From an uncultured Nitrososphaerales archaeon (GTDB taxonomy: Archaea; Thermoproteota; Nitrososphaeria; Nitrososphaerales; JAAOZN01): a stretch of 7,733 nt of DNA. The notes below the pieces were generated by a model. The model was not told the origin of the DNA, did no database searches, and was given only the letters and a program-made list of their open reading frames with translations. A program made the translations under genes and the position numbers. Within the stretch, counting starts at the first letter, position 1. Each line of letters opens with the position of its first letter. This document shows, in pieces, positions 1 to 4,264 of the stretch. The DNA is taken from NCBI GenBank assembly GCA_938029515.1, contig CALJAQ010000073.1:1-7733 (forward strand). Reading direction: 5' to 3'.

Positions 1-56
1 CTATCTGAAATTGCGCCTTTTATATATTCCTTAACGAGTCTATCTGGCCATGACAT
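1..56 (-). CDS. 5' end of an unidentified gene downstream of GGGP synthase (partial)
   Basis: An ATG at 56-54 opens a frame with no stop up to the window edge. The 18 visible residues read MSWPDRLVKEYIKGAISD. The start lies 7 nt beyond the TGA of the GGGP synthase gene on the same strand, so it is probably the next cistron of that operon. The perfect 16-bp palindrome at 55-70 covers the upstream stop codon and touches this start codon. Its GTGAT half could also serve as a Shine-Dalgarno element, about 6 nt before the ATG. Too little is visible to name a family. That it is coding rests on spacing and an open frame only. Confidence 0.55.
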   Translation of the reverse strand, partial: MSWPDRLVKEYIKGAISD

Positions 57-70
57 TGTGATATCACAAT
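55..70. repeat. Palindrome copy 1 (ATTGTGATATCACAAT)
   Basis: This is a perfect 16-bp palindrome, the longest member of the family, located across the end of the GGGP synthase gene and the start of the next gene. In the GGGPS reading frame it gives the TTG TGA end, so, unlike the other three copies, it does not encode V-I-S. Confidence 0.85.
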
Positions 71-828
71 CCTTTAGCAGCAGCCTCAGCGGCGCTCACA
101 ATTTTTCCTAGAAGTTTTCTACCACCATTTAACTCAAGCAAAGTTCCTACAACAAGAACTTCAGCTCCACTTCTTACCAATTCAGTAGCAATTTCAGGCC
201 CTGTTATCCCTCCGCCTACAATTAAAACGCCTTCGTACACCTTTCTAACAACTTTAACTATTTGTGATGACACATGTGATATCACACCAGACCCAGCCTC
301 AAGGTAAAGGAAGCGCATACCTAAATATTGAGCAGCTAAAGCATACATCGCTGCTATTTGTGGTTTTGAGGCTGGAATACCTCTAGCTTTACCAATAAAT
401 CCTGCTGCACCACCTTCGCCAACTATGAGATAAGCCATAGGTATCGCTTCTAACTTATACTTTCTAACTAAAAGTGCTCCTAACGCTTGAGCTTCTGTTA
501 TAAAGTAAGTATTATCTGAATTTAGTAGTGAGCTAAATAAAATGGCGTCAGCGCTAGGTACAACGCCAGTAACATTACTTGGAAAGAGTATGACTGGCTT
601 AGTTATAGCTTTTTTAATTATTTTTACGACGTTATTTAATTCGAGTTGATCCATAGCTGTAGAGCCGCCTACCAGTATTGCAGCAACACCAGAGTCCTCT
701 GCTTCTACAGCCATTTTGACAGCTTCTTGTTCACTAAGGCCCTCTGGGTCGATTAGGCCAAAGCAGATAGCTTTCCTTTTTCTAATTTCATTTTTAATAT
801 ATTGTTCAACCTTACATTCTTTGCTCAC
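64..828 (-). CDS. Geranylgeranylglyceryl phosphate synthase (GGGP synthase)
   Basis: This enzyme joins geranylgeranyl diphosphate to sn-glycerol-1-phosphate, the first committed step of archaeal ether-lipid synthesis, at the membrane surface. The product is a TIM-barrel protein of 254 aa, the usual family length. Visible motifs are GLIDPE (24-29), VGGST (53-57), FPSN (82-85), YLEAGSG (175-181), VGGGI (204-208) and VGT (227-229); the glycine-rich loops bind the phosphate. The frame is open further upstream, to 876, but I chose the GTG at 828. It gives the normal N-terminus just before the VEQYI..I helix and overlaps the Elf1 gene by 17 nt instead of 65. A GGGA stretch about 10 nt upstream may act as a weak ribosome site. 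Two palindromes, at 275-286 (internal) and 55-70 (over the stop), are embedded in it. Function is secure; the start is probable. Confidence 0.95.
   Translation of the reverse strand: MSKECKVEQYIKNEIRKRKAICFGLIDPEGLSEQEAVKMAVEAEDSGVAAILVGGSTAMDQLELNNVVKIIKKAITKPVILFPSNVTGVVPSADAILFSSLLNSDNTYFITEAQALGALLVRKYKLEAIPMAYLIVGEGGAAGFIGKARGIPASKPQIAAMYALAAQYLGMRFLYLEAGSGVISHVSSQIVKVVRKVYEGVLIVGGGITGPEIATELVRSGAEVLVVGTLLELNGGRKLLGKIVSAAEAAAKGL
275..286. repeat. Palindrome copy 2 (TGTGATATCACA)
   Basis: This perfect 12-bp palindrome lies inside the GGGPS coding region (residues V-I-S-H just after YLEAGSG). A near copy, TGTGATGACACA, abuts it at 263-274, so the protein-binding unit may be double here. 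Confidence 0.85.
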
Positions 829-1072
829 TTTTGATCTTCCCTGCCATAAACTGGTCAACAAATTCGTTATACACATCTATAGCTTCTTTCCTTCCAGAAA
901 ATTCATAGTTGAGTGTGAGTTTACAGTTTCCACAGGAAATTAAAGCCAAATGTTCACCTTTCATTTGCACCTTAACTCCTGAGACGCCGCAATTCGGGCA
1001 ACTGAATACTTTAGGTAGGGTTCTTCTTACTACCCTAATCACTTTTCTTCTACGCCTACCCAACTTGACCAC
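812..1072 (-). CDS. elf1: Elf1-type transcription elongation factor, zinc ribbon
   Basis: A small (86 aa) chromatin/RNA polymerase-associated zinc-ribbon protein of the archaeal/eukaryotic Elf1 family. A basic N-terminus (LGRRRRKVIRVVRR, 4-17) leads into TLPKVFSCPNC, then ISCGNC. The four cysteines, C25, C28, C47 and C50, would bind one zinc. A conserved-looking acidic/aromatic tail (EAIDVYNEFVDQF) follows. The basic-tail plus C-x2-C...C-x2-C layout is diagnostic of Elf1-like proteins, which help polymerase move through template-bound protein. The start is a GTG at 1072. A TATA-like TTTTTAAA on the minus strand lies about 22 bp upstream, so the message is probably leaderless. Its 3' end overlaps the start of GGGP synthase by 17 nt, indicating co-transcription and possibly coupled translation. 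Confidence 0.88.
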   Translation of the reverse strand: MVKLGRRRRKVIRVVRRTLPKVFSCPNCGVSGVKVQMKGEHLALISCGNCKLTLNYEFSGRKEAIDVYNEFVDQFMAGKIKSEQRM

Positions 1073-1090
1073 TTAGTATGGGTTGTAGTG

Positions 1091-1098
1091 TTTAAAAA
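1091..1098 (-). promoter_or_regulatory. TATA-like box for the elf1-GGGPS operon
   Basis: The minus strand reads TTTTTAAA, centred about 22 bp upstream of the GTG at 1072. This places a predicted transcript start at or next to the start codon. The 158-bp gap (1073-1230) separates two divergent genes, and this is the best box for the leftward one. Confidence 0.5.
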
Positions 1099-1199
1099 GG
1101 TCTCTTTTCTACATTAAGAAGAAGTCGCAAATTTTTTTGACCATAACGAAAGAGCTTTGACAACATAATTCCTTATACAGAAGGATTATCGAGCGCAAA

Positions 1200-1208
1200 A
1201 TAATTATA
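1200..1208 (+). promoter_or_regulatory. TATA-like box for the gene at 1231
   Basis: ATAATTATA, preceded by the purine-rich GCGCAAA (possible BRE), is centred about 26 bp before the GTG at 1231. That is the expected archaeal TATA-to-start distance, so a leaderless transcript beginning at the GTG is likely. Confidence 0.5.
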
Positions 1209-1230
1209 CAGTTTTGTATCAAATAGTGCT

Positions 1231-1632
1231 GTGCTTAAAACCCTTCAACGCGAGGATAGAATACTCCTTAATTTAATAAACAGCTCTATTCTCACCAAAG
1301 CACAAGTTGACACACTGCTATGTGAAATAGAGGGTATAAGAAAAGCAGAAAAATTAAGGGAGAGGGCTAGCAGGAGAGATAGAGAAAATATTACAATAGG
1401 CGCCTATTTAAGAACTAAAAAACAAGCTTACTACAGAATAAACAAAGTATTGAGAACGATACTTCTTCTCTCATACATGGGCATATTCACACAAGAGAAG
1501 TTAATTGCGTTGTTGAAAGTGGCAGAAATATTGAGTAAGGTCAAAGAGACTAAGTTAACAACCGAGCAGAGCAGCAAAATTCTTCAGCACATAGAAGAAA
1601 CGCTTAAAAGATGCTTTGTGATATCACAGTAA
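1231..1632 (+). CDS. Unrecognised small helical protein, possibly HTH-like
   Basis: I do not recognise this 133-aa protein. It is almost entirely helical by eye. An N-terminal amphipathic segment (1-40) is followed by a charged linker (KLRERASRRDREN, 41-53). The central block IGAYLRTKKQAYYRINKV (56-73) is followed by RTILLLSYMGIF. A C-terminal pair of amphipathic helices (88-104 and 112-127) completes it. The central block, with a Thr/Lys/Arg/Tyr-rich helix and then a hydrophobic helix ending in Gly-x-Phe, resembles a DNA-binding HTH followed by a dimerisation helix; this is inference. There is no transmembrane segment and no cysteine cluster. The GTG start is supported by a TATA-like box 26 bp upstream. 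Its last codons contain the palindrome TGTGATATCACA (coding V-I-S), 46 bp before the next gene, which runs in the same direction and has its own TATA-like box. Confidence 0.75.
   Translation: MLKTLQREDRILLNLINSSILTKAQVDTLLCEIEGIRKAEKLRERASRRDRENITIGAYLRTKKQAYYRINKVLRTILLLSYMGIFTQEKLIALLKVAEILSKVKETKLTTEQSSKILQHIEETLKRCFVISQ
1617..1628. repeat. Palindrome copy 3 (TGTGATATCACA)
   Basis: This perfect 12-bp palindrome ends 4 bp before the end of the gene at 1231-1632 and 10 bp before the TATA box of the next gene. It is the copy best placed to act on a promoter. Confidence 0.85.
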
Positions 1633-1638
1633 AGGTCA

Positions 1639-1644
1639 TATATA
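1639..1644 (+). promoter_or_regulatory. TATA box of the membrane wHTH gene, bracketed by palindromes
   Basis: TATATA lies 22-25 bp upstream of the GTG/ATG start pair at 1663/1666. The palindrome TGTGATATCACA (1617-1628) ends 10 bp before it, over the expected BRE-proximal region. The gapped inverted repeat ATCAC-AAA-GTGAT (1655-1667) covers the predicted transcription start. A protein bound at either site would be placed to block or assist TBP/TFB and polymerase. Confidence 0.55.
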
Positions 1645-1654
1645 GGCCTAACAT

Positions 1655-1667
1655 ATCACAAAGTGAT
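1655..1667. promoter_or_regulatory. Candidate operator: gapped inverted repeat ATCAC-N3-GTGAT
   Basis: The two 5-bp arms (1655-1659 and 1663-1667) are the same half-sites as in GTGATATCAC but in the opposite, outward order, with a 3-bp spacer. The repeat overlaps the start codons of the downstream gene and its predicted transcript start, a classical repressor position. Confidence 0.45.
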
Positions 1668-2190
1668 GCTAGAGCCTATAATATCGACGTTAGCGCTGTT
1701 ATTAGCTGCTATAGCACTAATTACTCACCTAAAAAAACGTAGTAAAAGAGGCGAAGAATACTCTGATGTGCTTTTGGCTATTGTTGACGAATACACACGG
1801 CGGATGAACAAGTTGGAAGCCAAGCTAGTTGATCTTGAAGTAAGTTTGGATATATTAATGAGTCAAGCAAAGAAGGTAAGGGAAAATAAAGAAGAGAGAA
1901 AAAAGATTGTTATGGAAGATGTGATATCACGTGAAGAGAAGAGTAGCATCACAAAATTTCACAGTAAGTTAGGTGATTTTGAATTAAGCATACTTAGATG
2001 TGTTTCAGAGGGCTCTAAGACGCCCAACGAAGTTAGGGCTGTCGTTGGGCATAGTAGGGAGCATGTGGCTAGAGCGCTTAAGAACCTATATGAGGCTGGT
2101 TTTCTTTATAGAGAAGGCGGTAAACCGTTTGTTTATTCATTGACTGATAAAGGTAGAGCTGTACTTAGTGGTGTGAATATTAGTGTTTAA
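1663..2190 (+). CDS. Membrane-anchored coiled-coil winged-helix protein
   Basis: A 175-aa protein with three parts. A hydrophobic segment (IISTLALLLAAIALITHL, 6-23) followed by a KKRSKR cluster fits a single N-terminal membrane anchor with the rest in the cytoplasm. A heptad-like charged region (about 36-95) should form a coiled coil and so a dimer. A winged helix (104-170) follows, with ELSILRCVSEG, the helix pair TPNEVRAVVGHSREHVARAL (120-139), LYEAGFLYREG and a wing ending YSLTDKGRAVL; this is a MarR/ArsR-like fold. Archaeal membrane-tethered wHTH proteins of this layout exist, but I cannot name an orthologue. Start is GTG 1663 or ATG 1666. The promoter is flanked by the window's palindrome family, and a further copy lies in the gene (1921-1930), suggesting autoregulation. 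The 3' end overlaps the convergent neighbour by 54 bp. Confidence 0.8.
   Translation: MMLEPIISTLALLLAAIALITHLKKRSKRGEEYSDVLLAIVDEYTRRMNKLEAKLVDLEVSLDILMSQAKKVRENKEERKKIVMEDVISREEKSSITKFHSKLGDFELSILRCVSEGSKTPNEVRAVVGHSREHVARALKNLYEAGFLYREGGKPFVYSLTDKGRAVLSGVNISV
1921..1930. repeat. Palindrome copy 4 (GTGATATCAC)
   Basis: A perfect 10-bp core inside the membrane wHTH gene, where it encodes V-I-S between the coiled coil and the winged helix. The flanking bases T and G break the 12-bp symmetry. Confidence 0.8.
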
Positions 2191-2553
2191 AGCGGCTTTT
2201 TTGTAGACGTATCCTGTTCCCACTCTTACCCTTTTTAATAACCTTCGGTCAACTAGTCTGTTTAAGTAGGTTGATAAGGTGGTTATCTTTATAGATTCTT
2301 GATACTTGTTTTCGTATGCTTCTCGTAAACTCGCTGTAGTAAAGTTTGATGCAGGAAATTCCGATTCTATTACTGAAATCACTTTTGAGAATATTGTATC
2401 TATTGATGTTTCCTGTTCTATTTTTTCTCCCCCTAGAAATTCATATATTTCTATCAATTTTTGCATTTTTTCTTTAGATAGCTGACCTTCTATTGAAAGA
2501 GAATATTTACTACCTTCATCGTCTGTAAACTCGATCTTCATTCTTCTTGGCAT
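2137..2553 (-). CDS. Origin-adjacent small winged-helix protein
   Basis: A 138-aa soluble protein with no certain family assignment. The N-terminus (MKIEFTDDEGSKYSLSIEGQL, 5-25) looks like a beta-hairpin, followed by a helix (SKEKMQKLIEIYEFLGG, 26-42). Residues 50-120 look like a winged helix: SIDTIFSKVISVIESEF, a helix SLREAYENKY, a recognition-type helix KITTLSTYLNRLVDRRLL and a wing VRVGTGYVYKK. The last 18 residues are polar and Ser/Thr-rich. The ATG at 2553 was chosen; the ATG four codons later is possible. It is transcribed away from the origin boxes, with a TATA-like CATATAAG upstream. Position and fold suggest a DNA-binding role at the origin, as for WhiP at a Sulfolobus origin, but that is inference and I see no clear WhiP homology. 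The 3' end overlaps the convergent gene by 54 bp. Confidence 0.8.
   Translation of the reverse strand: MPRRMKIEFTDDEGSKYSLSIEGQLSKEKMQKLIEIYEFLGGEKIEQETSIDTIFSKVISVIESEFPASNFTTASLREAYENKYQESIKITTLSTYLNRLVDRRLLKRVRVGTGYVYKKAALNTNIHTTKYSSTFISQ
2197..2202 (+). terminator. Possible oligo-T terminator of the membrane wHTH gene
   Basis: A run of six T after AGCGGC lies 7 bp past the stop at 2190, matching the oligo-T type of archaeal termination signal. It also codes for Lys-Lys in the opposing gene, so it may be incidental. Confidence 0.3.
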
Positions 2554-2582
2554 GTTTTGTCTTTGCTATACACTAACTTTAA

Positions 2583-2590
2583 CTTATATG
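2583..2590 (-). promoter_or_regulatory. TATA-like box for the 138-aa wHTH gene
   Basis: The minus strand reads CATATAAG, centred about 33 bp upstream of the ATG at 2553, predicting a start about 7 nt before the ATG. The box sits on the left edge of the origin intergenic region. Confidence 0.45.
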
Positions 2591-2724
2591 TTGTAGGTGT
2601 GAATTAGTGAACATAATGGTTAATGTCGCTTTGCTTAACAATTTTGGGATATAGTGTTAATTTCGATACAGTGTTTACCATTTCACAGATCCTATGTTTG
2701 CTCTTGATTTATTGGAGTCTTTTT

Positions 2725-2748
2725 TCCAGTAGAAATGGAGGGGTGTCG
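2725..2748 (+). repeat. Origin Recognition Box 1
   Basis: TCCAGTAGAAAT followed by GGAGGGGTGTCG. It matches ORB2 at TCCAGT, GAAAT, AGGGGT and one further T. A T-tract precedes it. Confidence 0.85.
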
Positions 2749-2788
2749 CAAAAGAAGCTTTAACATCTATAAATGGTGAGAAAAATGC

Positions 2789-2812
2789 TCCAGTGGAAAT
2801 ATAGGGGTTTAT
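2789..2812 (+). repeat. Origin Recognition Box 2
   Basis: TCCAGTGGAAAT then ATAGGGGTTTAT. Its dyad core, TCCAGTGGA, is the closest here to the archaeal ORB core. It starts 64 bp after ORB1 in the same orientation and borders the AT-rich tract. Confidence 0.88.
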
Positions 2813-2853
2813 CTAGTTATTAAAGTAAATTATGTTCACAATATTTAACAGAA
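2811..2853. other. AT-rich candidate DNA unwinding element
   Basis: About 80% A+T (33 of 40 bases at 2811-2850) lying between the inward-facing ORB2 and ORB3. It contains ATTAAAGTAAATTATG and ATATTTAAC tracts. Its placement between convergent ORBs resembles the unwinding site of characterised archaeal origins. Confidence 0.6.
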
Positions 2854-2854
2854 G

Positions 2855-2878
2855 GTGCTCCCCTCTTTTTCCTCTGGA
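2855..2878 (-). repeat. Origin Recognition Box 3, inverted
   Basis: On the minus strand this reads TCCAGAGGAAAA then AGAGGGGAGCAC, with the same offsets for TCCAG and GGGG as ORB1 and ORB2. Its opposite orientation points it toward ORB2 across the AT-rich tract. Confidence 0.8.
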
Positions 2879-3026
2879 AGATAGAATTAGGAGTGGGGTG
2901 TTTATATGTTAAAAATGTTCTACAATTTGGTCTGTTTTGGTAGATATAAAGCAATTATAAATTGTCTTGCTACCCAAGAACGGGCTAATCTAATAAACAA
3001 AAATGTATCAGATAGTAAGGCTAATC

Positions 3027-3050
3027 TCCTATGGAAGTGGTGGGGTGTGA
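3027..3050 (+). repeat. Origin Recognition Box 4, overlapping the orc1/cdc6 start
   Basis: TCCTATGGAAGT then GGTGGGGTGTGA, 17 of 24 positions identical to ORB1 by eye, with the GGGG at the same offset. It differs in the AG of TCCAG. It covers the proposed GTG start (3047), so Orc1/Cdc6 bound here could repress its own gene. Confidence 0.6.
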
Positions 3051-4264
3051 GGGTAAATGCGAATAAGGAAGCGGATCAGAGAAAACTACTGGATTCAATA
3101 TTCACCCGTGCTACACAAGGTTCGAGGATAGTAAAAGATGCTGAACCATTAAGACCTGATTACATCCCACCTAAACTCCTCTTTAGAGATGAACAAATCG
3201 CAGCTGTTGCTCAAATTGTCGCACCATTACTTAGAAGGCAACGATGTTCTAATATCCTACTTTACGGTAAAACTGGTACTGGAAAGACCGCGACGGCAAG
3301 GTTAGTACTTAACGAGCTTAAGTTGAAGGCTCAAAAGCTAAATATTCCTATATGCCTATGTTACTCCAACTGCAGGCTTGCTGGAACTGAATATAGAGTT
3401 GTGTTAGATCTTGCGGAAACCGCTTGTGTCAAGATACCATTCACTGGATTATCTTTAGGTGAAGCATATAGCAGAGTTGCTGCACAGATCTCATCTGAAA
3501 ACTTAAACGTCTTACTTGTACTTGATGAGATCGATTACTTGGCGAAAAGCTCAACAGGGAATCTCCTTTATGAGTTAACACGTTCACATGATAAATTAAA
3601 TCCAGGAAGTATCTCTTTAATTGGTATTTCCAATGATCTTCGTTTTAAAGAGATGCTTGATCCTCGTGTTTTAAGTAGTTTAGGTGAAGAAGAAATGGTC
3701 TTCCCTCCTTATTCTGTTGAAGAGCTTAGGTTGATTTTAGAGGAGCGTGTTAAACTTGCTTTTAATGAGGGTTGTATAACGGAAGCTGCTGTTAATCTTT
3801 GTGCGGCGTTAGCTGGTTCGGAGCATGGGGATGCGAGAAGAGCTGTTGATCTGCTTAGGGTGTCTGCTGAAGTTGCTGAACGTGAACAAAGCCCTAGGGT
3901 GGAGGAACGGCATATTAAAATTGCTTTGCAGAAGATGGAGCAAGATAGACTAATAGAAGCTTTAAGAGTTCTACCGCTTCAGGCTAAGTTAATTCTTCTA
4001 GCTGTCGTAAAGTCTACTGATTCACCTTCTACTGGCTCCATTTATCAAACCTACCTTAGTTTAAGTTCTAGAGTCGGTGTTGAGACACTTACTGCTAGAA
4101 GGGTAAGCGGCATACTTTCTGAGCTGGATATGCAAGGGTTGGTTTCTGCTAATGTTTTGAGTAAGGGGAGGTATGGTAGATCTAAGCGCGTCATTCTATT
4201 AGTACCTAAGCCGCTTGTTTTGGATGTTTTTACCCAGGATCCTGTTGTCTCTTCTATAATCTAG
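3047..4264 (+). CDS. cdc6: Orc1/Cdc6 replication initiator
   Basis: The archaeal initiator ATPase that binds ORBs and recruits MCM. With the GTG at 3047 it is 405 aa, normal for the family. It begins with IFTRATQG...AEPLRPDYIPPKLLFRDEQI, the usual N-terminal signature. Walker A is GKTGTGKT (74-81), Walker B LLVLDEID (156-163) and sensor 1 GISND (193-197). DPRVLSSLGEEEMVFPPYS and HGDARRAVDLL (sensor 2 region) follow. A C-terminal winged helix for DNA binding occupies roughly 310-405. The frame stays open to an ATG at 2906, but those 47 extra residues look non-coding, contain ORB4 and lie outside the family's usual N-terminus. GTG 3047 has a GGTGGGG-type purine stretch just upstream. The gene lies directly beside the origin boxes and overlaps convergent DP1 by 11 bp. 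Confidence 0.95.
   Translation: MRVNANKEADQRKLLDSIFTRATQGSRIVKDAEPLRPDYIPPKLLFRDEQIAAVAQIVAPLLRRQRCSNILLYGKTGTGKTATARLVLNELKLKAQKLNIPICLCYSNCRLAGTEYRVVLDLAETACVKIPFTGLSLGEAYSRVAAQISSENLNVLLVLDEIDYLAKSSTGNLLYELTRSHDKLNPGSISLIGISNDLRFKEMLDPRVLSSLGEEEMVFPPYSVEELRLILEERVKLAFNEGCITEAAVNLCAALAGSEHGDARRAVDLLRVSAEVAEREQSPRVEERHIKIALQKMEQDRLIEALRVLPLQAKLILLAVVKSTDSPSTGSIYQTYLSLSSRVGVETLTARRVSGILSELDMQGLVSANVLSKGRYGRSKRVILLVPKPLVLDVFTQDPVVSSII

Larger units (their letters stand above)
2725..3050. other. Chromosomal replication origin (oriC) with ORB elements
   Basis: The roughly 490-bp gene-free stretch between the 138-aa wHTH gene (from 2554) and the chosen orc1/cdc6 start (3047) carries repeated 24-bp Origin Recognition Boxes. 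Two run rightward (2725, 2789), one runs leftward (2855-2878), and a weaker rightward one (3027) overlaps the orc1/cdc6 start. Each has TCCAG, a GAAA-type dyad arm and a GGGG string at offset 15. Archaeal Orc1/Cdc6 binds such boxes through its winged helix at the dyad and its AAA+ domain at the G-string. The inward-facing pair ORB2/ORB3 flanks an AT-rich tract that would be the unwinding element. The linkage to orc1/cdc6 and DP1 matches known archaeal origins. I see no further strong box in 2554-2724. Confidence 0.87.

Noticed and set aside
829..876. 16-residue N-terminal extension of GGGP synthase
   Set aside because: It overlaps the Elf1 zinc-ribbon gene further and is not needed for a full-length enzyme of 254 aa.
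716..943. Plus-strand 75-aa frame across the Elf1/GGGPS junction
   Set aside because: It lies opposite two well-supported genes and has no recognisable protein character.
2880..2903. A fifth possible ORB, with GGAGTGGGGTGTTT right after ORB3
   Set aside because: Only the G-string and about half of the positions agree with ORB1, and the TCCAG and GAAA arms are missing. Kept out of the feature list.
2906..3046. N-terminal 47-residue extension of Orc1/Cdc6
   Set aside because: It precedes the usual family start, resembles translated intergenic DNA and contains an origin box.
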